Assembly: GCA_016786585.1 (NCBI GenBank)
Contig: JAEUUI010000024.1
Coordinates: 62,001 to 126,000 of the forward strand
Source of the DNA: Cyclobacteriaceae bacterium
GTDB taxonomy: Bacteria; Bacteroidota; Bacteroidia; Cytophagales; Cyclobacteriaceae
Length of the DNA stretch: 64,000 nucleotides
Direction of reading: 5' to 3'
Position numbers and translations under genes: made by a program. The notes under the pieces are model-generated. The model was not told where the DNA came from. It saw nothing but the letters and a program-made list of their open reading frames with translations, and searched no databases. This document shows positions 16,717 to 25,413 of the stretch, one piece after another (position 1 is the stretch's first letter; every line of letters starts with the position of its first letter).

Positions 16717-17670
16717 TTACTTCGCTCCTTTTAACGCTTCGTTCAGTTTCGGCAACACATCAAACGCATCGCCAACAATGCCATAGTCGGCCGCTTTAAA
16801 AAACGGTGCATCCGCATCTTTATTGATTACCACAATGCACTTTGATGAGTTTACGCCGGCAAGGTGTTGAATCGCTCCGGAAATACCAACGGCAACATAC
16901 AACTGCGGACTTACCTTAACACCGGTTTGTCCAACGTGCTCATGGTGAGGCCTCCAGCCCATGTCTGACACCGGTTTACTGCAACCCGTTGCTGCGTGCA
17001 ATGTTTTGGCAAGGTCTTCAATCAATCCCCAGTGTTCCGGGCCCTTCATTCCGCGACCGCCCGACACAACAATGTTTGCTTCAGGTAACAAGATCTCTCC
17101 TGTAGCTTTTTCCGTAGAGGTGATTTTTGTAGCGAAGTCTGCATCCGACAAGGAAGGATTATAGTCCGTAACGGTTGCTGTTCCGCCCACTTCTTTTAAC
17201 TCAGCAGCATTCTTGCGAATCGCGATAACTTTCTTCTGACTTTTCAATTCGATGTATGCGAATGCCTTTCCGGTGTAAATGCTTTTCTTGACAACAAATC
17301 CGGAAGAAGTGTTTGGCAGGTCAACCACGTTTGATGCAAGTGCTGCTCCGGTTTTCGCAGCCACGCGCGCGGCTACCGGTGTCCCGAGTGACGAGTTTGC
17401 CAACACCAGCACGTCGGCCTTTTCATCTTCCATAGCTTTCGAGAGAACCGAAGCATACGCCTGGATAATTCCCTGATCAAGTTTCGCATCTTTCGCATGC
17501 AACACTTTTTCAGCGCCATACTTTCCGAGCGCCTCAAGTTCAGCCTTGTCGACTGATCCCAATGCAATTGCCGTTACCGGACCACCCATTGCCTTAGCAT
17601 AGGCTACCGCTTCGAGCGAGTTGCTTTTTACTTTTCCTTCCGCAGCTTCAACAAATACTAATATTGCCAT
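16717..17670 (-). CDS. etfA: Electron transfer flavoprotein alpha subunit
   Basis: 317 residues. The N-terminal ETF fold starts with ILVFVEAAEGKVK. The C-terminal FAD-binding domain is complete: GRGMKGPEHW, CSKPVSDMGWRPHHEHVGQTG, LYVAVGISGAIQHLAG and NKDADAPFF. It forms a heterodimer with EtfB and passes electrons from acyl-CoA dehydrogenases toward the quinone pool. It lies 42 bases after etfB and is followed after two bases by the DUF151 gene. Confidence 0.97.
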   Translation of the reverse strand: MAILVFVEAAEGKVKSNSLEAVAYAKAMGGPVTAIALGSVDKAELEALGKYGAEKVLHAKDAKLDQGIIQAYASVLSKAMEDEKADVLVLANSSLGTPVAARVAAKTGAALASNVVDLPNTSSGFVVKKSIYTGKAFAYIELKSQKKVIAIRKNAAELKEVGGTATVTDYNPSLSDADFATKITSTEKATGEILLPEANIVVSGGRGMKGPEHWGLIEDLAKTLHAATGCSKPVSDMGWRPHHEHVGQTGVKVSPQLYVAVGISGAIQHLAGVNSSKCIVVINKDADAPFFKAADYGIVGDAFDVLPKLNEALKGAK

Positions 17671-17712
17671 GATTGTAATTTCGAATGTTAGAATTAAATA
17701 CGAATAAACGTT

Positions 17713-18450
17713 TTACAGAACTTTTGCTTCGTTCTTTAGCAAAGTAACGAGTTCGCCTACGTTATCGGCAGAAATCATTTTAACTGCGCCCTTTGGTGGC
17801 GGCAATTCGAACTTTTGAAGCTTGATGCCACTGTCGATCGCTTTGGCATCCACAACTTTTAGCGGCTTGGTCTTAGCCGACATGATACCGCGCATGTTAG
17901 GGATTTTCCATTCTGCGATAGGTTCCTGGCAACCCGCAACTAACGGCAGCGTAGCTTCCACATACTCCTTACCACCTTCGATCTCGCGGGCCATTTTCAC
18001 CTTAGTGCCGTCAACTTCCAGTTTCATAACAGGTGATACAGACGGGATGCCCAGCATCTCCCCTACAATACCGTGTACAGCACCGCTGTTGTAATCGATT
18101 GACTCGCGGCCCATCAAAATAAGATCATACCCGCCAGCTTTTGCATGTTCGGCAATCTGCGAAGCAACAAAAAATGAATCGGTTGGTTCTGCGTTTACGC
18201 GAATTGCATCGTCCGCACCGATTGCCAGTGCTTTGCGAATGGTTGGTTCGGTTTCGGCTGTTCCTACGTTGAGTACGGTAACGGTTGAGCCGGTAGATTC
18301 CTTTAATTCAATCGCGCGGGCAAGTGCGTAATCATCATACGGGCCGATAATGAACTGAACACCGTTCGGGTCGAACTTCGTGTTGTTTTCGGTAAAGTTG
18401 ATTTTGGAAGTGGTGTCGGGAACGTGCGATATGCAGACTAATATTTTCAT
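17713..18450 (-). CDS. etfB: Electron transfer flavoprotein beta subunit
   Basis: 245 residues, normal length. The start MKILVCISHVPDTTSKI and the segments YDDYALARAIELKE, ADDAIRV and GRESIDYNSGAVHGIVGEMLG are diagnostic for EtfB, which holds AMP and contacts dehydrogenases. It is the first gene of etfB-etfA-DUF151. The divergent TPR gene begins about 116 bases away, so both share the promoter region 18451-18566. Confidence 0.96.
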   Translation of the reverse strand: MKILVCISHVPDTTSKINFTENNTKFDPNGVQFIIGPYDDYALARAIELKESTGSTVTVLNVGTAETEPTIRKALAIGADDAIRVNAEPTDSFFVASQIAEHAKAGGYDLILMGRESIDYNSGAVHGIVGEMLGIPSVSPVMKLEVDGTKVKMAREIEGGKEYVEATLPLVAGCQEPIAEWKIPNMRGIMSAKTKPLKVVDAKAIDSGIKLQKFELPPPKGAVKMISADNVGELVTLLKNEAKVL

Positions 18451-18483
18451 TCGTCAGAATTTCAATTTAGTGAAAGTTGGCTG

Positions 18484-18517
18484 CGAAAATAGTAAAATCC
18501 AACTTTTAGGGGTCAAA
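18484..18517 (-). promoter_or_regulatory. Putative etfB promoter (TTTG-N22-TATTTTCG)
   Basis: On the minus strand a TTTG (18514-18517) is followed after 22 bases by TATTTTCG (18484-18491), close to the Bacteroidota -33 TTTG / -7 TAnnTTTG pattern with one mismatch. The predicted start would give a leader of about 25-30 bases. The same TATTTTCG octamer occurs on the plus strand at 18554-18561, just before the TPR gene. Confidence 0.3.
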
Positions 18518-18566
18518 AACGGGTTAAAATCTGCTTTTTATTCCGATGCCCTTTATTTTCGCATTT

Positions 18567-18890
18567 ATGAGCGAAACACGGCTGAAAACATTGCTAAAAT
18601 TCTATGAGGAAGATCCGGCCGATCCGTTTAACGTTTATGCGCTTGCGCTTGAATATCAGAAAACCGATCTGATCAAAAGTGATGAACTGTTTAGCAACCT
18701 GCTGACAGGCTTTCCGGACTATGTGCCAGCCTACTACCATGCTGCACGACTAAAGGCTGAATTAAATGAACCACAGGCAGCATTAGCGATTTACAAAAAG
18801 GGCATTGGGATCGCGAAGCAGAAGAATGAAAAGAAAGCCGAGCAGGAATTGCGTTCAGCTTACGATGAATTGATGTTTGATCTTGAATAA
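18567..18890 (+). CDS. Small tetratricopeptide-repeat protein
   Basis: 107 residues from ATG 18567; an upstream ATG at 18546 adds only seven unlikely residues. The sequence is all-helical with TPR spacing: DPFNVYALALEYQKTDLIKSDELF, then FPDYVPAYYHAARLKAELNEPQAALAIYKKGIGIA. No signal peptide, so cytoplasmic. TPRs bind other proteins; the partner is unknown. It is followed by a membrane-protein gene after six bases and divergent from etfB. Confidence 0.78.
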   Translation: MSETRLKTLLKFYEEDPADPFNVYALALEYQKTDLIKSDELFSNLLTGFPDYVPAYYHAARLKAELNEPQAALAIYKKGIGIAKQKNEKKAEQELRSAYDELMFDLE

Positions 18891-18896
18891 ACTCTA

Positions 18897-19388
18897 ATGA
18901 CACCCACCAAGGAAGAACTTTCTGCCCGCTATCGAAAGTTGCCGGATCACAAACTTCTGGATATTCTTTATAACAAAAGTGAATACCGGCCCGAGGCAAT
19001 CGAAGCCGTTGTCGAAGAACTCAGGGTTCGGAAAATATCCACCGAAACAACAACTGATTTCCAAAATGAGAAGAAAGAAACGGAAGGACGTTACGCGGAA
19101 AATGCAACGATTCCTTTACCGCTTCATTTGAAGATGCTGTTTTTCTTTGGATGGTTTTTCACGCCTTTTCTCGGCACCGCCTATCGCTTAAACTATCAGG
19201 AGGACGGAATGCTTAGAAAACTCCGGCAAAGCCGTATCTACTCCATCGCTGGATTTACTGCCTTGGTAATAACGGTTGTACTGATACTGGCTTTCAAACT
19301 GTCGAATCTTGCATCTATCGGAGTCATAGTCGGATTGTTTTGCATCTTTTACGTATTAGACGAATATCTTCCGGTAACCAAACAATGA
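18897..19388 (+). CDS. Hypothetical protein with C-terminal membrane helices
   Basis: 163 residues, no recognised family. Residues 1-70 are hydrophilic and mostly helical (SARYRKLPDHKLLDILYNKSEYRPEAIEAVVEEL without gaps). Residues about 80-160 hold three hydrophobic segments, including FFFGWFFTPFLGTAYRL and ALVITVVLILAF. It follows the TPR gene by six bases, so probably one transcript. The N-terminal part resembles short zinc-less domains seen before membrane spans in Bacteroidota proteins, but this is not a confident match. Confidence 0.68.
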   Translation: MTPTKEELSARYRKLPDHKLLDILYNKSEYRPEAIEAVVEELRVRKISTETTTDFQNEKKETEGRYAENATIPLPLHLKMLFFFGWFFTPFLGTAYRLNYQEDGMLRKLRQSRIYSIAGFTALVITVVLILAFKLSNLASIGVIVGLFCIFYVLDEYLPVTKQ

Positions 19389-19522
19389 ATGAGTCTCGGC
19401 CACACTCCTGACCGACCTGTGGCGGCCCTAATTAACCAGGTTTCATCGATGTCTTTTTATTTCCACCCATTTCCATTAATTTTTGTTCCTGTTTTTACCA
19501 AATCACCTTAAACCATTTTCTT

Positions 19523-19975
19523 ATGAATCAACCCATTCAGCATTATTACAACATGTTCGAGCAGGTTTTAGCGGAGTATAAAGTAGACCCCGCAACCGCC
19601 CGCGGTCAGGCGCCCGGTCAATGGAATTTAAAGCTTGGCTCTGCCAGCGTATGGGTTGACATCTTTCAATCGAAAGACGCGAACGGAAATCTTCAGCAAT
19701 ACGGATACTTGCAGGTACTGGCCCCCGTGTGTGATGTACCGATAAACAATCAGCATTTGTTTACCAAAGAACTCCTGGAAATCAATCACCAACTGTACGG
19801 TGTAGCGTTCACGATTTTCAGAGACAAAGCATACATCAAATCGATTCGCGAATTGCAAGGCCTCGATATTTCCGAAGTTAAAAGTACACTCGACCGCGTA
19901 GGCATTTACGCCAACGACTGGGACGATAAACTAAAAGCGAAGTACGGAATCTTCCCGGAAGGCGGAAGAGAGTAA
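19523..19975 (+). CDS. YbjN-like domain protein
   Basis: 150 residues, no signal peptide or membrane segment. The alpha/beta pattern resembles the YbjN / type III secretion chaperone-like fold: an N-terminal helix (HYYNMFEQVLAEY), then strands in WNLKLGSASVWVDIF and GYLQVLAPV, a helix in LFTKELLEINHQLYGVAF and a C-terminal helix after YIKSIRELQGLD. Members of this fold bind proteins; the role is unknown. A strong terminator follows after 20 bases. The 19389-19522 gap upstream has no gene; it is AT-rich near the start codon and should contain the promoter. Confidence 0.68.
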   Translation: MNQPIQHYYNMFEQVLAEYKVDPATARGQAPGQWNLKLGSASVWVDIFQSKDANGNLQQYGYLQVLAPVCDVPINNQHLFTKELLEINHQLYGVAFTIFRDKAYIKSIRELQGLDISEVKSTLDRVGIYANDWDDKLKAKYGIFPEGGRE

Positions 19976-19995
19976 TGTGATCATCAATTAATCAA

Positions 19996-20030
19996 AAGAT
20001 GCTGGCAACAGAAGCCGGCATCTTTTTTTT
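19996..20030 (+). terminator. Intrinsic terminator after the YbjN-like gene
   Basis: An 11-bp stem AAGATGCTGGC / GCCGGCATCTT (one G-U pair) with a 7-base loop, running into eight T residues. It is a textbook Rho-independent terminator. It ends only 15 bases before the amidohydrolase start, so that gene needs a promoter inside or very near this element, or is expressed by readthrough. Confidence 0.88.
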
Positions 20031-20044
20031 CCAATCCACTCAAC

Positions 20045-21727
20045 ATGAAAAAACTGATTTTGTTATTGCCCGTGCTCGCGCTGGCCTGCGCTCCGCGTGA
20101 ACGTACGGCACCCGACCTGATCGTAACCCATGGTAAGATCTGGACTGGTCTTTCCGACTCATCGTTCGCGGAAGCAGTTGCCATTAAGGGTGCAACCATC
20201 ATCGCGGTTGGCACGACCGACAGCATTAGTGGATTAGCTGACGACAGCACTAACGTGCTTGATGTGCAGGGTAAGCTTGTGATCCCGGGATTTAACGATG
20301 CGCACATTCATTTCCTGAGTGGGTCAAAAGGCTTAACCGAAGTCGATCTGAACGGCACAACCAGTCCGGAAGAAATCGTGAGCCGCATCAATGAATTCGC
20401 CTCTAAAAATCCTGAACGCGCCTGGATCACCGGGCGGGGCTGGCAGTACACCTCGTTTAAAAGCGGACTTCCTGATGTTGAAGCATTGAAAGGCATTACA
20501 ACCGACAAACCAGTTTTTATAAAAGCATACGATGGTCATAGTGCTTGGGCAAACAAAAAGGCGCTTGAATTGGCCGGGGTAAATGACAAAACTGTTTATA
20601 CCGATTTTGGAGAACTTGTAAAAAACAAACGCGGAGTGTTAACCGGTGCGTTACGCGAACACGCGATGGGACTGGTGAGCAATCATATTCCACCGTTAAC
20701 ACGGGCAGAAAAATTAGCGGCAATCCGTAAAGGTCTCGCGCTGGCAGCATCGTTGGGAATAACCAGTGTGCAGGATGCCGGAGTTGATGCCGATGAATTC
20801 TCGTTGTTTGCTGAATTACTCCGAAACAATGAAATGACAGTACGATTTGCCGCAGCGTTTTGGGTGGATGAAACAAATACTCCGGCCGACATTGAAACCT
20901 TTACAAGATTAAAAGACAGTGTTGGCAGCAATAATCCGATGCTTCGTGCGGATGCGATCAAGTTCATGATTGACGGTGTGATCGAATCGCATACCGGGTA
21001 CATGCTCAAGCCATATGATGACATTTCAGTAACCGCCCCCCTCGCCTACGGGCAACTTGCGTTGCCGCTCAAAACCTACGATTCACTCGTAACACTTTTC
21101 GATAAACGCGGCTTCAGAATTTTTACGCATGCGATTGGCGACCGGGGCGTGCGTGAATCACTTAATGCTTACGGGCACGCAGCTGAAAGAAATGGAAAAC
21201 GCGATTCAAGACATCGGATTGAACATATCGAAACGATTTCTCCGGACGATGTACCGCGGTTTGCAGCCCTGAATGTGATGGCCTCGATGGAGCCGATTCA
21301 TGCCGATCCGGGAACGATGGAAGTTTGGATCAACGCAATCGGTCGCGAGCGAGTGCCGCATTCTTTCGCCTGGGCGGATATGCTTAACCACAACGTGAAG
21401 CTCGTTTACAGCAGCGACTGGCCTGCCTGCATTGATATCAATCCGATTCGCGGAATTCATGTTGCGGTGAACCGCAGAACCCCAGATGGTTTTCCTAAGG
21501 ACGGCTGGATTCCTGAACAAAAAATCCCGATGGCGCAGGCATTGAAAGCCTACACCAGCATGGGCGCGTACTCTTCGTTTGAAGAAAATCGTAAAGGACT
21601 GATTAAACCCGGGCAACTTGCCGACCTTGTGGTGCTTTCGCAGGATTTGTTTACGATTGATCCAATGAAAACCTATCAAACCCTTGTGGTTACAACGGTT
21701 TTCAACGGCCGAATCATTTACCGGTAA
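20045..21727 (+). CDS. Amidohydrolase family lipoprotein (YtcJ-like)
   Basis: 560 residues. Lipoprotein signal with lipobox ALAC (C16 region). Amidohydrolase_3 domain: DLIVTHGKIWTG start, metal site HIHF after VIPGFNDA, later metal His in FTHAIGDRG and HRIEHIETI, and a closing Asp in YSSDWPA. The C-terminal composite-domain end is KPGQLADLVVLSQDLF. These enzymes hydrolyse C-N bonds, and the substrate of the YtcJ group is mostly unknown. Lipid anchoring puts it at the periplasmic side or the outer membrane. It begins 15 bases after a strong terminator and ends 3 bases from the convergent AAA+ gene. Confidence 0.88.
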   Translation: MKKLILLLPVLALACAPRERTAPDLIVTHGKIWTGLSDSSFAEAVAIKGATIIAVGTTDSISGLADDSTNVLDVQGKLVIPGFNDAHIHFLSGSKGLTEVDLNGTTSPEEIVSRINEFASKNPERAWITGRGWQYTSFKSGLPDVEALKGITTDKPVFIKAYDGHSAWANKKALELAGVNDKTVYTDFGELVKNKRGVLTGALREHAMGLVSNHIPPLTRAEKLAAIRKGLALAASLGITSVQDAGVDADEFSLFAELLRNNEMTVRFAAAFWVDETNTPADIETFTRLKDSVGSNNPMLRADAIKFMIDGVIESHTGYMLKPYDDISVTAPLAYGQLALPLKTYDSLVTLFDKRGFRIFTHAIGDRGVRESLNAYGHAAERNGKRDSRHRIEHIETISPDDVPRFAALNVMASMEPIHADPGTMEVWINAIGRERVPHSFAWADMLNHNVKLVYSSDWPACIDINPIRGIHVAVNRRTPDGFPKDGWIPEQKIPMAQALKAYTSMGAYSSFEENRKGLIKPGQLADLVVLSQDLFTIDPMKTYQTLVVTTVFNGRIIYR

Positions 21728-21730
21728 ACG

Positions 21731-23521
21731 CTATTTCTTCTCGCCCGAACGGAATCCGATTGACGGGCGGCTTGTTATTGGCGCGTCCTTTATTTCGAAT
21801 TCCTTCACATCGTCAAGAATAATGGATGCCATCAATTCAGGCGTGCGTTCTTCTTTCTTCAGAGAGGCAAGCCGCAAGTGCTGATTCTTAACAGACTCTC
21901 CCACCACCTGGCGCACGGTACGGGCGTTTCCGAAATGTTTATCGCGCTTGGCATGCAGGAACACGAAATAGTTTTTCAAATGAGCTGCAGCATCTTCGGT
22001 AAGCTTCACATCTTCTTTTGCGAACAATGCTTCCGCAATCACAAACATTTCCTCAGCGGAGTAATCCTCAAACAGGAAATACTTATCAAACCGTGAACGC
22101 AAGCCCGGGTTCGACTGAATGAACTCATTCATGTTATCGGTATAGCCGGCTACGATCACACCAAACTTTCCGCGAAGGTCTTCCATGCGTTTCAAAATCA
22201 CCTGAATGGATTCACCACCGAAATCGTGCTGTGCCCCCGCTTCGTTCGCGAGTGAATATGCTTCATCGATGAAAAGAATTCCACCCATTGCTTCATTGAT
22301 CTTCTCGCCAGTCTTGATGGCTGTCTGACCAACATATCCCGCGACAAGCGATTGACGGTCAACTTCAACCAAGTGACCTTTCTCCAGAATACCGAGGCCT
22401 TTATAAATTTTAGAAATGATTCGCGCAACGGTTGTCTTGCCCGTTCCCGGATTACCGGTGAACACCGTGTGCAACGAAAACTTATTTAAAACATCTTTAC
22501 CCGATTCCTGGTAGAAGCGTACGAGTTTTACCATCTCGTTTACTTCCGTTTTAATTCCTTCCAATCCTGTTAAGGCATTCAGTTCGGCCAGGCTTTCAAA
22601 CAACAAGTCATCAAGACTTTTGTTTGCAGAAGAACCACCCTGTCCGCCTGTCGCAGCGGTCAATTGTCCGGCATCTGTGCTAAAGGCAACTCCGCCTTCT
22701 TCAAATGCATCACCAACTTTAAAAGAAGTCGTGGCCACAAGGTTATCCAGGAAAACCACTTCCATAGTGTAGCTTTCATCTTTCCACGTTCCGGGTGTTT
22801 CACTTCCCCAAGCCGGATACAAGGTAAAGCTTTGCCCGGCTGTGTTTGGCGGAATGTACATGAAGCGTGATGTTCTCGCTTTCGGCTGACCAGCATCATC
22901 CGAGAAGTTGAAGAAAACTTCAGCGTAGTAATCGCTGTTTACTTTGTTTTTGAATACAAATTCCCCCCACAGGTAGCGTGTATCCTTTTGACTGAATTTA
23001 CTCAGATACTTTTTCTCCGGCAGTGAAGCAGCATTCGCATCCCCTTCAAAGAACTTTATACTCTCCACATCGAAGAAAAGGTTCTCGTTTTCTTTCGACT
23101 GACCAACATCTTCCACGTAAAACTTCGCTTCACCGATTTTCACTTCATCCACATACGCTTCCCACACATAATTGCCTTTCAGCCAATATGCTCCCGGTGT
23201 AGCATTGCCCCACGAATCGCGGACGTACACAATATTTTCATCGCGGGTGATCTTACGTTGCTGAACAAGGTTACTCAACTCGCGCTGCTGGCTTCCATTA
23301 ACGAAAAAACACTTGGTGCGAATCGATGCCTCCCAATCGTCTTCATCAAACAGCTTGTTGTAAAACGAAAGCTCCATGCGCAGGTAAGTGGTTTCCCACC
23401 GGTCAAAAACAGTGCGGTACTTTTTTGTCCCATCGGCCATCCACTCATCGGATGAGTGCAGCTTCAGTTCCTTGAATTTGTACTTGAGGGCTTTGGGGTC
23501 GTTGTTATTGTCCTGCGACAT
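21731..23521 (-). CDS. CbbX/SpoVK-class AAA+ ATPase with duplicated N-terminal beta domain
   Basis: 596 residues. Residues about 15-138 and 152-270 are two diverged copies of one beta-rich module: each has an R..YL..E..F.NK pattern, a WG..TPG turn and a FxVxD end. A Gly/Ser linker (285-300) leads to one AAA+ domain: Walker A GNPGTGKTT (356-364), Walker B ILFIDEAY (415-422), sensor/Arg-finger segment NPGLRSRF (471-478). The core matches the CbbX, SpoVK and EccA group, which remodel protein complexes. No signal peptide. The N-terminal modules are not assigned to a known family and probably recognise the client. There is no obvious operon partner. Confidence 0.82.
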   Translation of the reverse strand: MSQDNNNDPKALKYKFKELKLHSSDEWMADGTKKYRTVFDRWETTYLRMELSFYNKLFDEDDWEASIRTKCFFVNGSQQRELSNLVQQRKITRDENIVYVRDSWGNATPGAYWLKGNYVWEAYVDEVKIGEAKFYVEDVGQSKENENLFFDVESIKFFEGDANAASLPEKKYLSKFSQKDTRYLWGEFVFKNKVNSDYYAEVFFNFSDDAGQPKARTSRFMYIPPNTAGQSFTLYPAWGSETPGTWKDESYTMEVVFLDNLVATTSFKVGDAFEEGGVAFSTDAGQLTAATGGQGGSSANKSLDDLLFESLAELNALTGLEGIKTEVNEMVKLVRFYQESGKDVLNKFSLHTVFTGNPGTGKTTVARIISKIYKGLGILEKGHLVEVDRQSLVAGYVGQTAIKTGEKINEAMGGILFIDEAYSLANEAGAQHDFGGESIQVILKRMEDLRGKFGVIVAGYTDNMNEFIQSNPGLRSRFDKYFLFEDYSAEEMFVIAEALFAKEDVKLTEDAAAHLKNYFVFLHAKRDKHFGNARTVRQVVGESVKNQHLRLASLKKEERTPELMASIILDDVKEFEIKDAPITSRPSIGFRSGEKK

Positions 23522-23630
23522 GAGATCATTTTTAGACCGGTCAAGTTAGAAACTAGTCTACATTTTCCAAACATGAAAAAAGAGTGTGATCTGATGAGAA
23601 TCAGGAGAAAAAACCGGCTTGCAGATTAAA

Positions 23631-25145
23631 TTAAAACGGTGTGTCGTCACCCGATGGCGTTGGCGGCTCATCAAGGTTTGCAGCATTCAGGCGGCTCTCG
23701 CGGGTAATCATTCCGGAGAACGGATTGTCAGAAACAATCGGAGAATCGAAATCCGCAAACTTGGTATACTTGCCTACGAACTTCAGCTTTACGGTGCCGG
23801 TCGATCCGTTACGGTGCTTTGCAATGATGACCTCACCCATGCCCTGTGTAGGTAAACCTTCTTCGTCAACCGTGATCTTATAGTATTCCGGACGATACAG
23901 GAACATTACGATATCAGCATCCTGTTCGATGGAACCGGATTCACGCAAGTCGGAAAGCTGTGGTCGCTTGTCACCGCCACGGGTTTCAACACCCCGGCTT
24001 AACTGCGACAGTGCGAGTACCGGAACTGAAAGTTCTTTAGCGATACCTTTTAAGGCACGCGAGATAGACGCGATCTCCTGTTCACGATTACCGGCAGAGT
24101 CACCACGCATCAGCTGAAGATAATCGACAATGATGAGTTCGATGTTGTGCTCTGATTTTAACCTGCGGCATTTTGCACGGAGTTCAAGAATCGAAAGCGC
24201 TGGTGTATCATCGATAAAAATTGGCGCGGCAGAAAGCCTGTTTGTTTTATGAACGAGCTGTTGCCATTCGAAGTCGGCAAGCTGACCTTTGCGGATCTTC
24301 TCACCTTCCAGTTCCGCTTCCGCGGAAATCATACGATTAACAAGCTGAACAGACGCCATCTCCAACGAGAAGATTGCCACCGGACGTTTAAAATCTACTG
24401 CCGCGTTGCGCATGGCGGAAACCACGAATGCAGTTTTACCCATACCGGGGCGGGCCGCGATGATCACCAGGTCGGAATTTTGCCAGCCCGATGTCATTCT
24501 ATCCAATGCCGAGAAGCCTGTTGGCACTCCGGTTAATCCGTCTTTATGTTCTTTTAATTTCTGAAGTTCCTGGATGGCGCGATACATGAGGTTCTTCATG
24601 TTATCGTAGTTCTTGCGCAGGTTTGAATCGGAGATCGCGAAGATCGATTGCTCGGTTTTATCAAGCAGCTCGAATACATCGGTTGTATCTTCGTAAGCAT
24701 CCTGGTGAACCTGTGAAGCGATGTGGATCAGGTCGCGCTTGATCGCCATTTCAATGATCACGCGGGCATGATATTCGATGTTGGCAGCAGAGCTAACTTT
24801 TGAGGTAAGCTCGGCAATGTAGTAAGCGCCACCGATGAGCTCGATCTTTCCATCCTTGCGAAGCTGGTTCACCACCGTGCGCATATCGACCGGCTCGGAG
24901 CTTTTAAACAACGTGATGATTGCGTTGTAAATCTCGCGATGGCCTTCGGAATAGAAATGTTCGGGTTTCAGGAATTCAACAACAGCGTTAAGGGCGCTTT
25001 TTTCTAACATAAGCGCACCTAACACTGCTTCCTCCAGTTCAAGCGCCTGAGGCGGCAACTTGCCGATGCTTTCCGAGATGTCTCTCGGCATAAGCTTGGT
25101 CGACTTGTTACTTAACCTCACGGACGTTGACCGGTTCTGTTCCAT
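23631..25145 (-). CDS. dnaB: Replicative DNA helicase DnaB
   Basis: 504 residues. The N-terminal primase-interacting domain starts at PPQALELEEAVLGALML. The RecA-like core has Walker A ARPGMGKTA, IFSLEMA, the Walker B region IIVDYLQLM, and LSQLSRGVE..DKRPQLSDLRESGSIEQDADIVMFL. It unwinds DNA at the fork. No intein is visible. A TACGTTTG promoter element lies about 42 bases upstream of the ATG. It is divergent from the Mpl-like ligase gene across a 268-base gap. Confidence 0.98.
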   Translation of the reverse strand: MEQNRSTSVRLSNKSTKLMPRDISESIGKLPPQALELEEAVLGALMLEKSALNAVVEFLKPEHFYSEGHREIYNAIITLFKSSEPVDMRTVVNQLRKDGKIELIGGAYYIAELTSKVSSAANIEYHARVIIEMAIKRDLIHIASQVHQDAYEDTTDVFELLDKTEQSIFAISDSNLRKNYDNMKNLMYRAIQELQKLKEHKDGLTGVPTGFSALDRMTSGWQNSDLVIIAARPGMGKTAFVVSAMRNAAVDFKRPVAIFSLEMASVQLVNRMISAEAELEGEKIRKGQLADFEWQQLVHKTNRLSAAPIFIDDTPALSILELRAKCRRLKSEHNIELIIVDYLQLMRGDSAGNREQEIASISRALKGIAKELSVPVLALSQLSRGVETRGGDKRPQLSDLRESGSIEQDADIVMFLYRPEYYKITVDEEGLPTQGMGEVIIAKHRNGSTGTVKLKFVGKYTKFADFDSPIVSDNPFSGMITRESRLNAANLDEPPTPSGDDTPF

Positions 25146-25186
25146 CTATAGTGATTGTTGGAATTGTTGCTACTTCAATCGGATGA

Positions 25187-25194
25187 CAAACGTA
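25187..25194 (-). promoter_or_regulatory. Putative -7 element for dnaB (TACGTTTG)
   Basis: Exact TAnnTTTG match on the minus strand, about 42 bases upstream of the dnaB start. No good -33 TTG is seen 17-23 bases further upstream. The remainder of the 25146-25413 divergent gap is AT-rich and shows no RNA gene. Confidence 0.33.
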
Positions 25195-25413
25195 AAGAAG
25201 CGCAACACGTTTTTTTAATTTCAGGATAAATAGTTGTTAACAAAGGAATAACAGTAACGTTCTTAAAATTGTGCATAAATTCTGATGAATATTTTTTGAG
25301 ATGTTGGAAAAATATTTGATACGATTTTATGATTTAAAACTCTTGGTGAATATGTCGGGTGTAAATTGCAGACCACGAACATTTTACTTTATTTTAGGAA
25401 CAAATAAGAACCG

